Assembly (NCBI GenBank): GCA_944548615.1
Contig: OX155961.1
Span: forward strand, 21,284,773-21,348,772
Direction of reading: 5' to 3'
Length of the DNA: 64,000 nt
Origin: Micropterix aruncella
Lineage: Eukaryota > Arthropoda > Insecta > Lepidoptera > Micropterigidae
Shown here one piece after another: positions 9,430 through 21,522 of the stretch. The notes beneath the pieces were generated by a model that was given only the letters and a program-made list of their open reading frames with translations, was not told where the DNA came from and did no database searches. The translations under genes were made by a program, and so were the position numbers. Position 1 is the first letter of the stretch, and every line of letters starts with the position of its first letter.

Positions 9430-11523
9430 CAGGGGCGGATCCAAGATTTAAAATTGAGGGGGGCCCTCTGCGCCTCGGGCCACGTTTTAAGATTTTAAAA
9501 AATCAAGTTAGAGCCACAGTCACAGACCCGAGCCGAGACTTCATACAGAGAACATTAAAACAATAAAGAATATTGAATTTTTTTATTATTATTGTTTTTA
9601 TTGTCGATTTTACAAAATTAAATCTATTTTTCGTTTACCCTTAGCATACCGATTTATCACGTTATCAACATTAATATTTAAACCCCTATGAACATGTAGA
9701 AGCGCAAGTCCGGTAAGACGCTCTTCTGCCGTTCGCGTACGCAGCCACGGTTTTAGGCGGCGCAGGGTGGAAAATGATCTTTCGGCCGTTGCTACACTCA
9801 CTGGTAATTCGCTAAAATGTTGAGCATTATACGTATTGCTGGAAACATGTCTTCATCAGTAGCTTTTAATATGTCCAAAACGGTGGTCGGAGTTTCTCCT
9901 TTTTCCCTATTTAGACGTAGCCATTTTTCTGTCCATATAGCATACTCTGGCTTCAGACTCACTGCATAGTCATTCAGCGCACGCTCATACACCTGCGATA
10001 CTTTTTCAATTCTATTTTGAAGATTATTATTAGCCTCTGCCACGTTTGTAGACTCAGTGATAGTTTTCACAATAACCGAGGGCATGAGCAAGCGAAGGTC
10101 AAATGTATTCATGACATCATCCGGTAGACGATTCCGCAGGTCATTCACAATTTGGTCCAAAAGGGGTATATAAATGGAAGACCTGAAATATGCCTCTGGT
10201 TCTTGATCGGAGGTTGGGTGGTTTGCTCTATAGACGGATCTTCGGGCTGTATGTGGGCTAGTAATTTCTACATCCAGTATCTTGGCCATTTCTTCTGCCC
10301 TAAGATATATATTTCTAAAAACAGAATCAACATCTTCTCTCTTTTTTTGTAAAACCGAGAGTACATCTTTAACAGCATTAATGGCAGAAACAGTATCTAG
10401 CGTAGGCGATTGCAAAATTCGACTGAGTGCAAGGGTAGTTCCCAAAACATCTCCTAAAGCAAACGTTGCTATAATAAATTCACTGTCGGCGATGCTTTTT
10501 AAAAGGCCATGTGCCTTGGAGACTGTATCACGACTATTTGTCCATTTGGTAATTTTTTCGAGACTACTGAAAATCTTAGGTAACAATGTGCAAAATTGAA
10601 TAGTGCCATCGTGTTTCTCTTGCCACCTAGTCTCGCAAAGGCCTGAAAAGGATTTACCAATCATATCACGGAAAACTGCTGTGGCCTTAGCAGACGAATT
10701 GGAAAAAGATATAATTTCTTTCATTTTGCTTACAGTGTTGCGACAGGCTACAACCTCGTTCGATTTTTTGAGAGAATTGTTTAGGGTATGGTTTAGACAA
10801 GGACAGCGTCTTGCATTAAGTGCAGTTTTGCATATTTCCTGAACAGCTCCTTTCATTTCAGACGCCATAACAGAACAATTATCAGTTCCTACGCCTACAC
10901 ATTGGTCCAAATCTAACGAATGTTTCTTACAGAAATCTATGACAATATGAGCGAAGGCTATGCCGGAGAGACATTTTTCTTCTCCTTGAATGTCTTCAGT
11001 ACGTATTGACTCGTAACAGTCTATGAAAGCTAGAAAATCTTCCCGGCTAGTGCCCTCGTGCACGTATCGTACAGAAATACTCTTTGCTCTTTATGAGACC
11101 CATCAGTAGTTTCGTCAAATATCAATGAAAACCACTTTGCTTGGCGAACCCTTTCAAAAATAATATTTTGTATCTCTTCACCACAGCAGTTTATAAGTGA
11201 GTTTTGCGTGGTTTTACTGATGTATGTAGCATTGGCAGCTGAGCTTTTAAGTTGTTTCTCGAGTTCTGTATCACCCGCGGTAATTTCTGTATCACCCGCG
11301 ACAATGTTATCGCATGGATTTGGACACTGTTATCGCTCGCGTCGTAATTGTTCGTGTAAATGAGTTTTCTCATGATTTGTTAAAGCAATAAAATGGAAAC
11401 TGACACAGTTGGCTACATCACCTACATACAACATTCGTGATGTCAGCCCATCACCGGCTGAGCTAGGTGCCATCCTTGGGGGGGGCCATGGCCCCCTGCC
11501 CCCCCCCCCTGTATCCGCCCCTG
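9430..11523 (-). mobile_element. hAT DNA transposon, 2,094 bp
   Basis: The element begins CAGGGGCGGATC (9430) and ends GATACGCC-type complement: the right end GTATCCGCCCCTG (to 11523) is the inverted repeat of the left, with 11 matching terminal bases. Both sides carry the same 8-bp target-site duplication (GTCAGAGT). The transposase is on the minus strand and resembles the group annotated in animals as 52-kDa repressor of PKR inhibitor-like (P52rIPK/DUF4371) proteins. Near the right end lie a G run (about 11478-11485) and C runs (about 11492-11509), probably length-variable. At 2.1 kb it is short for the group and lacks a recognisable N-terminal zinc-finger domain, so it looks internally deleted as well as frameshifted. 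Confidence 0.9.
9610..11280 (-). pseudogene. hAT transposase, DUF4371/dimerisation-domain type
   Basis: Read on the minus strand, the first part (to about 11075) gives DTELEKQLKSSAANATYIS and KWFSLIFDETTDGSHKEQ, where DETTD (11102-11116) carries the first catalytic Asp. A one-base shift then leads into the 421-codon frame 9798-11063 with GVGTDNCSVMASEMKGAV (second Asp region), RRCPCLNHTLNN (the C-x2-H type motif) and CETRWQEKHDG. A second one-base shift near 9800-9830 leads to 9610-9801 with SVATAERSFSTLRRLKPWLR, the hAT C-terminal dimerisation motif carrying the catalytic Glu. All catalytic positions survive, and only two frameshifts separate this from a continuous frame. The DNA-binding BED/THAP-like N-terminus is missing; a fragment ALTNHEKTHLHEQL near 11350-11390 is the last recognisable upstream piece. 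Cut-and-paste transposition is the family role. Confidence 0.85.
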
Positions 11524-11531
11524 GTCAGAGT
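11524..11531. repeat. hAT target-site duplication, right
   Basis: GTCAGAGT, identical to 9422-9429, directly after the right terminal inverted repeat. Confidence 0.9.
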
Positions 11532-11667
11532 CCTACCCAGGCTCGCACTTCATGCGGGGAGGCCGTCGGATAGGTGTTGACCCGTGAGTGTGACCAACCC
11601 TGAACAGAATGGGTCTTCGTGGCCAACTCAGCAAGGGCCCATTAACGGCCCTTGTTTACAAAATGGA

Positions 11668-11777
11668 GCGCGCCTAACGCGTCTTCCGGTGAAAAATCTG
11701 TGTCGTGGACGAGATCTCACGTTTTTCTACGGCGCGGCTAACGCGCCGTACGGTTACTAAAACGTGCCGTGGATAAG
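11668..11777. repeat. diverged 64-bp tandem duplication, CpG-rich
   Basis: GCGCGCCTAACGCG (from 11668) and GCGCGGCTAACGCG (from 11732) begin two diverged copies 64 bp apart. Each continues through a CCGGT/ACGGT block to CGTGGA. The second copy contains an inverted repeat with 8-bp arms (ACGGCGCG ... CGCGCCGT, 11729-11749). It lies just beyond the inverted B segment and may belong to that repeat. Function unknown. Confidence 0.5.
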
Positions 11778-12929
11778 GGGCTTTATAGTTCTACGCCTGT
11801 TAAATGATATAATATATACATAGTCGATAATCTCAAATCAGAATTGGCTCAATATGAAGATCTGTTAATAATAATAATTGATTCTTAGAAAATATACGCA
11901 GCAAAACAACAACGGGCGAGCTTATTGTGTATGCCATATTTTACTTGCCTGAGATTCGAAAACAGCGTCTGCTATGCGGTAAACAAGTGTCGGTTGTGCG
12001 TCGCGACGCCAATGTTGATCCTGTTCATTCATCGAAACGTACAAATATGTTTATCTTCAGTATTGTTAACGCGTTATTCAGTCAATCGCTGACCTTCGCT
12101 GGCGAAAGTTACGCAATCTTCCTGGGTACTCCAGTTATCTTAATAGAGCCTGCCGAGTTTCATATTTTAGGTCAATTTAGTTTTATGAGCATTTTAATAA
12201 AACTTTTACATAATTTATTGTAAAATTGGATTCCTGTCCATCTTAGAACGGGCTAGTCCCAGTTGGGTGACAGAATCAAATAAGCAAAAGCTTAAGGTTT
12301 CGCCATTCGGTTCCTGTTATTTTTATAAGCAAAAACAATGTTTTATAGTAATTAATTCTTAAATAAATAAATAAATAAATATTAAAAACGGAGTTAAAGT
12401 GGTATTTTTGAACTAATCGCGTTTTAAGGGTTCTATTTGAAGTTAATTATCTTAGTAAAAAAATACATATATTTTTATAAAAATACCATTCGATGCATAT
12501 TTATTATTATTTCGAACTATACCAAAATTTTATTTATTTTAACAAAACAATGAAGGTGTCTTCTATATGGAGCATGACTTAATTATGTGGAAGTAGTTTT
12601 TAAATTTGTTTATTTTAATTCATGTCAAACATAAATAGCTAACTTTTTTTATTACTATTATACGATTTTTCTTTCTAGATGTCGTTGTGGTACATTTTTA
12701 ATGTATTATTCTGCTATATTTTACTTATTATTTACTGTTGACGACAGTAATGCTTTATGAAAAATGATAAAGTACCGGGTATTTTGACTGTTGACCTATT
12801 TTGACTGTCGAAATGACCTATATTATGGTTACCGGAATTCCGATATTGCGTCCTCATAGGTGCGCTTACTGGGGCCAGTAGAGATCGGGAGACGGAGCGT
12901 TATAATGAACGCCGTATAGTGCAGACGCA
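11778..12929. other. AT-rich intergenic
   Basis: A 98-codon plus-strand frame at 11927-12223 has no recognisable motif. An (AATA)n run sits at 12362-12381. Nothing else was recognised. Confidence 0.45.
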
Positions 12930-13310
12930 GGAGGTAGTTGAGTATGCAAAATGTGAGGACAGAATTCCACCAATGGATTTCAGTTAAGAATAGGTCAAAG
13001 GTTCATAATACGGATCTTGCCGGTCCATTTTTTTACCCTCTCTACTCTTATTTGTAAAGATAATTGATTAAGTACTTGATATACAATTATTTTAATGTTT
13101 TTTTCAATAATGATTTATATAACTGATTATTGAAATTTCAATACATTGTTCGACAATTTGCAGTACATTTACAGGGTTGAATTAATAACTAGGGTAAAGA
13201 CGGCATAGTCATTTGTCGCGAACGGAAGTCACCGTTCAGCTTTTCATAGCCAAATAAGCAATAATCAATTGGCTGTAATTGTGTTTGATGAGAATTTTTC
13301 CAAATATATG
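12930..13310 (+). repeat. left terminal inverted repeat
   Basis: About 380 bp, with two well-matched blocks (12930-13045 and 13165-13310) to the inverted right copy. The stretch between the blocks matches poorly. Confidence 0.65.
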
Positions 13311-14594
13311 TCTACTGTAGCCCTTAAGAGCCCTATCACATATTTTTTCCAGAAAGGCAAGAAAAGTGGATTTTTGGCGTTCTAATTCCAAGAAATAAAG
13401 AGATTTCTACAAACTTTAATTACTGAATTACCTGGACCATTTCTTGATGTTGACCATAGCGGCCTTTAATTTTAGATATAACGAATATTATTTACTTATT
13501 CAGCCCATTTTCCGAAAGTCGTTATTCGTAAAACGCTCGGAAGGCAAACTTTGAGCTCCTTAATACAGTAATATCACTACAACGAAAACCGTATACTATT
13601 TTTTTTTATGTCCGTCATGTATTCTTGATGTACACTACGGCTTTATTTTTTCGTTTTTTGACCACATATCCAAGGTATACATTACTTACAATTACACAAA
13701 ATTAAAAAAAAATCTTCCTGTATCATTCTAATTTTCTCAGAAATAAAATAAGATTCTTATATAATACTTATACTATATTAAAGTTCACTCTTTTAGCAAT
13801 ACGACATAATATAAATTATTGTCATTAGAAAGGAGAAAACACTGCAAAAAACAATTAGAAATTGTGTATATATTTGCTTGCGCAAGAGAAGAGCGCTCAG
13901 TGCCGCGGTTTTCTCCCAGGGTTAAATAGTTATTTATTTATTTATTTATCCTATCTTTTATAGTTACATCCAAAAAAAAATGCGTTCATTTTTTCAACTC
14001 ATTTTAAAAGAATACCTACGCTATTTTGTAATAAGGCTCAAATGCAAAGCATCTGATGTGCATATCACTATCATCAAATGAAAACCGAAACCTATGTTTT
14101 GAGAATCAGTTTATATCCGAGTTCATTAGCAAATAACTTTTTTTTGTTAAATAAATATTTACAAACTATTTCTAACACTTACAGCACGTAATATTATTAT
14201 TTTCGTATACATATATGTATGTGTATGTGTGCATATATGGATATATATTTTATCTATAGATGTATATGAGTATCTATATTTGTATATGCGTAAATATTTA
14301 TAGTTTCATATTTGTCGATTTAAAAATAAGTACTAACATATAGTTTAAGTTGAGAGTGCACACTTAATATCTAATCATTAAAAGTCTGCCTTAGAACATG
14401 CCTAGGCCTAGTTAGGCGACTGTGTCAAACATTAAAAATAATGTCGCATCAATTTCTTGCTAACATCTTACTTACACATATGACATTAATTGTTTACTAG
14501 ATGTGTTACTAAAATAAATAAATAAATAAAATAAATAAATAAATGCTGGCAAAATATCACATATGCTTTATGGATTCAACAGATAAATGGCATC

Positions 14595-15010
14595 CTAGAA
14601 TAGATATGTGTTTATATGAGAGCCGTCTAACCATAGACCTAGACACCCAATATTTGCTAAGTCTTTCCAGAAATAAATTACCAAGACGAATACATCTGTA
14701 TCAGCGCTGATGATAATAATATGAGCAGATTGAATCCCTACTGCGTAGAATATGTGGCAACACATTCTTGAAGTGGTTTGATTGTAATTCAAGTAGGTAC
14801 CTCACAATATAAAGACCTTTGCAACTCGAAACATTTATTTGGATCGTCGAATCCTCCACAAATGGTCATCTCGCAGTCTTCTTTTACTTTTGCATATTTT
14901 GGATGCAAAGAATCCAAACATTATTTTTTTGAATTAATGTTACGAACATTTTCTATTATTTCCTCCAATAGTATATTTCACATAAATACTAATGAAGATT
15001 TTGATTTATT
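14595..15010 (-). pseudogene. relic with SADTDVFVL motif, part of TIR element
   Basis: The minus-strand frame 14595-14792 reads HIIIISADTDVFVLVIYFWK and then LANIGCLGLWLDGS. Upstream pieces in another frame read KEDCEMTICGGFDDPNKCFE. An S-x-DTDV-x-VL segment followed by a W and an LWxxxG segment is common in uncharacterised, transposon-associated proteins of invertebrates; the DTD cluster recalls PIN/FEN-like acidic nuclease sites, but I cannot assign a catalytic role. Stops and frame changes surround it. Its position in the middle of a long-TIR element suggests it is the remains of that element's own protein. Confidence 0.5.
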
Positions 15011-15489
15011 AGTCGGATAAGAAAATAATATGTTTTCACCAAATTATCAATAAGTAGTGATTTCACTACACGATTCTCGATTACTGCATCATCTATATTT
15101 GTAAGTAAAGCAAGTCGCTGAACTAAGAAGTGCACTACAAAAGAATGAGTTGAAAAGTAATCTTTAATTCATCTATGAGTTTGTCAAATAAATGCATTAT
15201 TGGGAAGTATTTCTCTAGGGATCTGATTTGAAGGGTCGACCTTGCTGGGTTCGTAGAATTTCTCGACAAGCTTAAATAATCACGGTAACAATGTTTGTGA
15301 TACCTCACTACTTCTGATCTAAGACACTAAAAACATGATCTTCCTTACTGCGTGCAGTATTTAAAATTTGTTCCACTGCTGAAATTTCGGTGCACAAGTG
15401 CAGCTGTTTATCTTTGTTTCTCGGTAACGTTCCAAAAAATTAGGCATTTCAACTGTTTATTCATTACTGCAGAACCTAACAGACTTGTT

Positions 15490-16079
15490 TCGGAAAAATT
15501 CTCATCAAACACAATTACAGCCCGTTTATTATTGCTTATTTGGTTATGAAAAGCTGAATGGTGACTTACGTTCGCGACAAATGACTATGCCGTCTTTACC
15601 CAAGTTATTAATTCAACCTTGTAAATGTACTGCAAATTGTTGAACAATGTCTTGCAATTGCAAAAATCAGGATTATATTGTATTTCTTTATATAAATGTA
15701 GCAATAGCAATCGTCTAAATAATTACTCGCCTAACTTAGGAATATTTTTTTTTAATTCGTTGTTTTTTTTTGGCTACTTATGACTATTTTTTCCTAAAAA
15801 AAAAATTACTTTTACTTCTGTTTTGTTCGTGCAATAACCCATCATCTCTTTCACCATTAGAAAAAACTATAAATAATTACTGAAATAACTATTAAAAGTA
15901 TAGCAAGTACTCAATCCATTCTCTTTACAAATAAGAGTAGAGGGGGGGAGGAGGGGGGGGGGGGGGGAATGGACCAAAAAATGGACCGGCAAGATCCGTA
16001 TTATTAATCTTTGACCTATTCTTAACTCAAATCCATTGGTGGAATTCGGTCCTCACATTTTGCATACTCAACTACCTCC
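15490..16079 (-). repeat. right terminal inverted repeat, with insertion
   Basis: Inverted counterpart of 12930-13310. Matching blocks are about 15490-15640 and 15905-16079. The intervening roughly 250 bp, including T/A runs, is not matched on the left. Confidence 0.65.
15942..15967. repeat. G run (near-pure, 26 bp)
   Basis: GGGGGGG-A-GGA then an unbroken G tract of about 15, at a point where the left terminal repeat has only a T-rich/CCCTC stretch. It has G-quadruplex potential, and its length is likely unreliable in the assembly. Confidence 0.7.
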
Positions 16080-16089
16080 AGCGCCCGGT

Positions 16090-16330
16090 CTAGTAAGTGA
16101 ACCATACAAAGTGTAATGTCAAATCGGGGCGGCTGAGCTCGGGGCGAGGCCAGTCATCTGTTGCTACCCCCCCCCCCCCCAATCTCCCCGCCCCGCCCTG
16201 AGCTATCCTGGCGAATGGCGTCGCGCCTCTTCCTCCCTCCGCGACCCGCGTCGCGTCGCCTACGTCAGTTTCCCGCCCGCACCCCTAGTAGAGGCCGACT
16301 GCCGCGCCGCTCGCGCTGAAAACAAACCCG
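16090..16330. promoter_or_regulatory. GC/CpG-rich island, possible promoter
   Basis: An abrupt 240-bp island of roughly two-thirds G+C in otherwise AT-rich DNA, dense in CpG (for example GCGACCCGCGTCGCGTCGCC near 16239) and holding a C run at 16167-16180, GGGGCGG near 16125 and a TACGTCAG site near 16261 resembling a CREB/ATF half-site. Such islands can mark promoters or first exons, but no coding exon or splice donor that I trust follows. It directly abuts the long-TIR element. Alternatives are a fragment of rDNA-like or transposon DNA. The functional label is inference. Confidence 0.3.
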
Positions 16331-16746
16331 GATACTTTAATGACTTTTCGATTTATTTCAACTCTTTCGTGCCTTTCATTTCCGAGCAAAAAAATAAGCA
16401 GATCTGTAACTTTTCCGAGAACAACATTTAATGGCAGCCTGTCAGTATGTCTGTTACCGCGCTTGGAACCTAAACTACTCCCCCGATATCATTAAAATAT
16501 AGCGTAAGCGCATATTTAAAATACTAATATCTCCACGTGATATTTTATTTATTTTTTGCTTGAACCCAATATGAAAATCAAAAACTTTTTATTCAAATTC
16601 AATTTGTAAAATTTGGGGGCAATATAAGAGAAACTGGATTGGCCAAAAGCGGATCTCCTGAGCGGTATTGCAAAATTAGTTTGTTTTGATATTCTTGTCA
16701 CTTGAGATTGCTGGTTTTTTTCTGTTCTCCTAACTCTCTCTGGAAT
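16331..16746. other. spacer
   Basis: AT-rich transition from the GC island to the RT relic. Nothing recognised. Confidence 0.4.
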
Positions 16747-17565
16747 TTAGCGAGAGTTACCAGCGCAAACATTTTTCTCACACTCAACACTCCATACTCT
16801 CGGAAAAGGACATCGGAAGAATATGTTTACGGTTTTATTATTGATAACCCTCAGTATAGCCTTTTGCGCTTTGTAAAGGGTCGCCGGCAGAGTTTTTGCC
16901 GCATAACCCCTAGTTACGATCCCATATCGAATAACGAATCGCAGACAGCAAAGTAGATACTTCTTAGCGTATTGAGAACTCCTGAAGTAATACACAAGTT
17001 TTCTCAGTCTTGCCGCCACATACGTTAAATGATCCTCCCAGCGCTGTCTGTTGCCTAACATCACGCCCAAGTATTTAATGGAGAACACCCTGTCTACATT
17101 TATATACTGGCAATCTTGTGTTCTGATGCAATGTTGGTCAGTGATCGTCTTGCTAAAGGTCATACCATTCGTTTTACTAATATTTAAGGTCAATAAGTTT
17201 CTATCCAATCATCTCTTCGCGTCTTATTATTTTAGTATCGGCAAACAGATTGGCCCGAGTCGAAGACTTGACCAATAAAACGGTGTCGTCGGCAAACCTG
17301 ATGACCTTTCCTATCACCGAGAGTTTGCAGAAATCATTCAAATACACCAAAAAGAGAATTGGACCCAAACCCTGTGGGATACCATAAGTTATATGCTGTA
17401 TAGAACTATATTCTTCGCGAAGTCTGCTAATCTGTAGTCTTTCTGATAGATACCTACGATTTAAACCACTCTAGCGCTTTTTCTCCGAGTCCGATACGTT
17501 TTAGTTTAGTCATCAGCAAGGGGTGCGAGACAGTGTCGAGGAAAACTGCCTTCGCAATGGCGAGG
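16747..17565 (-). pseudogene. LINE reverse transcriptase relic
   Basis: Minus-strand pieces in order: FLDTVSHPLLMTKLKRIGLG (from about 17560), WFKS, YLSERLQISRLREEYSS, ITYGIPQGLGPILFLVYLND (motif B region), VIGKVIRFADDTVLLVKSS (motif C, FADD), then the open frame 16747-17208 with LNISKTNGMTFSK, YLGVMLGNRQRWEDHLTYVA and LYKAQKAILRVINNK. This is RT plus the downstream thumb/connection of a Jockey-group-like LINE. A motif-A oddity: the expected VFLDLxKAFDTVSH appears as VFLDTVSH, as if about five codons were deleted, removing the first catalytic Asp context. Frameshifts occur near 17208 and 17450. Dead copy; 5' and 3' ends not found. Confidence 0.8.
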
Positions 17566-19798
<2,233 letters not shown>

Positions 19799-20109
19799 GT
19801 CGGCCATCCTGAAAATCGGCTCGCCCCGAGACGACTGCTGGTTCATGTGTGTAGCACTCGGTAGTCTTGCATTTGACCATGCAAATGAATTGTTCAGAAA
19901 TGCTTGTTTGCAGCTGTAAATAGTGAGTGATTGGTGAACTCTCCGTTCGGCCATGTTCTGTAAACAAAGGAAACAGCGCCACGGTGCAAGTTTTACTCTC
20001 AAAACACCGCGACACAAAAATATTAATATTTAATTGTTAAGTTTAATATTTTTCACATTTAGTAAGTTATGACGAAGTCATGTGAAGTATTTTTAACTTC
20101 AACAGAATA

Positions 20110-20570
20110 AAATTCCATCCTCGTTGATTGATGGACTTTGACGTATCAAGTCAAATAAGCCTCATCAAATCAACATCAACCAGAGTAACAAAAATCTCAA
20201 TTTTTTTTTTTTTTTTTTAAAATTACTTCAGATGGAATACAACCTTATCTAACAACGATTTCAGATTAACACAATACCAACTTAACAATAACTTCAAACC
20301 AACATTCATATCATCAAATTCTTAAATCATCAAACTTCAAACCATATCCAACCATCAAACTTCATTTTCAGATCATCAAAATTTTCAAACAATCGTCTTC
20401 ACTTTTGATAAAACACAATCTCAACTCAATAGCAATTTCAGATGAATACAATCTCAATCCAACAATAATTTTCGATGGAACACACCCTAAAATCGCAACT
20501 TTAGAGGAACATAATCAGAATTCAACAATAAATTTAGATGGAATGCATTCCCTATTTCCAAAGAACTCCA
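20110..20570. repeat. degenerate CAACAATAAYTTCAGATGRAA-like repeats
   Basis: Loosely periodic copies (roughly 50-70 bp apart) of motifs such as TTCAGATGGAATACAA, CAACAATAATTTT and ATCATCAAACTTCA. Highly diverged; no function assigned. Confidence 0.5.
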
Positions 20571-20631
20571 AGTGCACATTATAATATTATCAGCTGATTT
20601 TTGTTTTGTTATTCAAAACTCAAAGGCACTC

Positions 20632-21335
20632 TGAGGCGTAATAATAGCCTTTGTTTATTTTCATGATCATGATTTAAAACTCGGTAGATATCTCTCCGAT
20701 AAATAAGCGCATACACTTCAGAAGGTTACTTATGCGTATTAATAGCATTAGTCACTTCATTCGGAAGGATCCCAAGGCAGTTTTAATAGGTTGCCCTGGC
20801 TTCTTCATAACGAGCGCTTTTGAAGGATTTACATTCCATGTAGGAACGACCTCGGAAGGACCCTGATGCGTATTAATAGCATCAGCTACTTCCTACGGAA
20901 GGATCCCAAGGCGTATTAATAGCCTCGGCTACTTCATAACAAATGCTAGCAAGAAGGGTTTACATTCCATGCCGGAAAAACCTCGGAAGGACCCTGATGC
21001 GTATTAATAGCATCAGCTGCTTCCTACCGAAGGACCCTGGGACGTATTAATAGCCCCAGCTACTTCATAATATAAACAAACGCTTACAGATGGATTTACG
21101 TTCCACGTGGGAATCACCAGAAGGGTTTACATTCCATTTAGGAAATACCTCGGAAGGATCCTGATGCGTATTAATAGCATCGGCCGCTTCCTACAAAAGG
21201 ACTCAAGAGCTTATTAATAGCATGAACCACTTCCAATGGAAATACCTCAAGGCGTATTAATAGCTCCAGGCACTTTATAAATAGAAAAGTATATCAAACC
21301 TTTGTAAGGCTTTGTTTCACATATTAATGGCTGCA
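20632..21335. repeat. hairpin-forming repeats around GTATTAATAGC
   Basis: About ten copies of GTATTAATA flanked by short inverted arms. At 20865 and 20996 the arms are GATGC and GCATC (extending to CTGATGC/GCATCAG); at 20902, AGGC and GCCT; at 21033, CTGGGAC and GCCCCAG; near 20636, GAGGC and GCCTT around GTAATAATA. Further copies lie near 20728, 21163, 21205, 21247 and 21320. The arms change together between copies, which keeps the stem while the sequence differs. Copies alternate with GGAAGGA.CC and TACATTCCATGY blocks, giving a compound unit of about 130 bp that contains two hairpins. All of it lies in the retrotransposon 3' untranslated region. Confidence 0.75.
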
Positions 21336-21522
21336 GTTTTTAACTGTCCAGCACCAAAATAAATTCTTAACCAGACTTGTTTATTCAAACGAACATATAT
21401 CATGGGCAAATAAAATTTTGAATATAATATCAATCATAATATCAAAGTTTCATTATATTTCTGCAACTAGTGCAGCAGTATGTCTGGTTATTTATTATAT
21501 ATTTATTTTTTTTTTTTTTTTT

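Larger units (their letters stand above)
8866..11645 (-). repeat. inverted copy of A then inverted copy of B, split by hAT
   Basis: The reverse complement of A occupies about 8866-9321 and the reverse complement of B about 9322-9421, resuming at 11532-11645. The interruption is exactly the hAT insertion plus its duplicated target. Similarity by eye is high but far from perfect, with many substitutions and small indels, so the duplication is older than the hAT insertion. The order A-B-A'-B' is not a simple palindrome, which would be A-B-B'-A'. It is what is expected if AB was part of a head-to-tail tandem array and a neighbouring stretch was inverted. Confidence 0.7.
12930..16079 (-). mobile_element. 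decayed DNA element with long terminal inverted repeats
   Basis: The outermost shared motif, GGAGGTAGTTGAGTATGC, occurs at 12930 in direct orientation and ends at 16079 in inverted orientation. Inverted similarity continues inward through AATTCCACCAATGGATTT, AATACGGATC and GGACCGG..., and again through AATGACTATGCCGTCTTTAC, GTTCGCGACAAATGAC and CTCATCAAACACAATTACAG. The inner region holds a minus-strand relic of a protein with an S-x-DTDVFVL motif. The terminal repeats have diverged by indels; in particular the right one carries about 200 extra bases including a G run. No target-site duplication is evident at these limits, so the true ends may lie slightly further out and the superfamily is unassigned. 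Confidence 0.65.
19799..21522 (-). other. retrotransposon 3' untranslated region, 1.7 kb
   Basis: The region between the pol stop and the 3' LTR has no long frame. Element-strand order: an A run (complement of 21506-21526), the hairpin-repeat block (21335-20632), a degenerate repeat block (20570-20110) with a second A run (complement of 20202-20218), then a mixed-composition segment reaching the LTR. A 3' region this long is unusual for a Gypsy element without env. Confidence 0.75.

Noticed and set aside
11927..12223. 98-codon plus-strand frame
   Set aside because: No recognisable family or supporting signal in AT-rich DNA.
16090..16330. rRNA gene fragment as an explanation for the GC-rich island
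   Set aside because: No recognisable conserved rRNA segment; composition alone is not enough.
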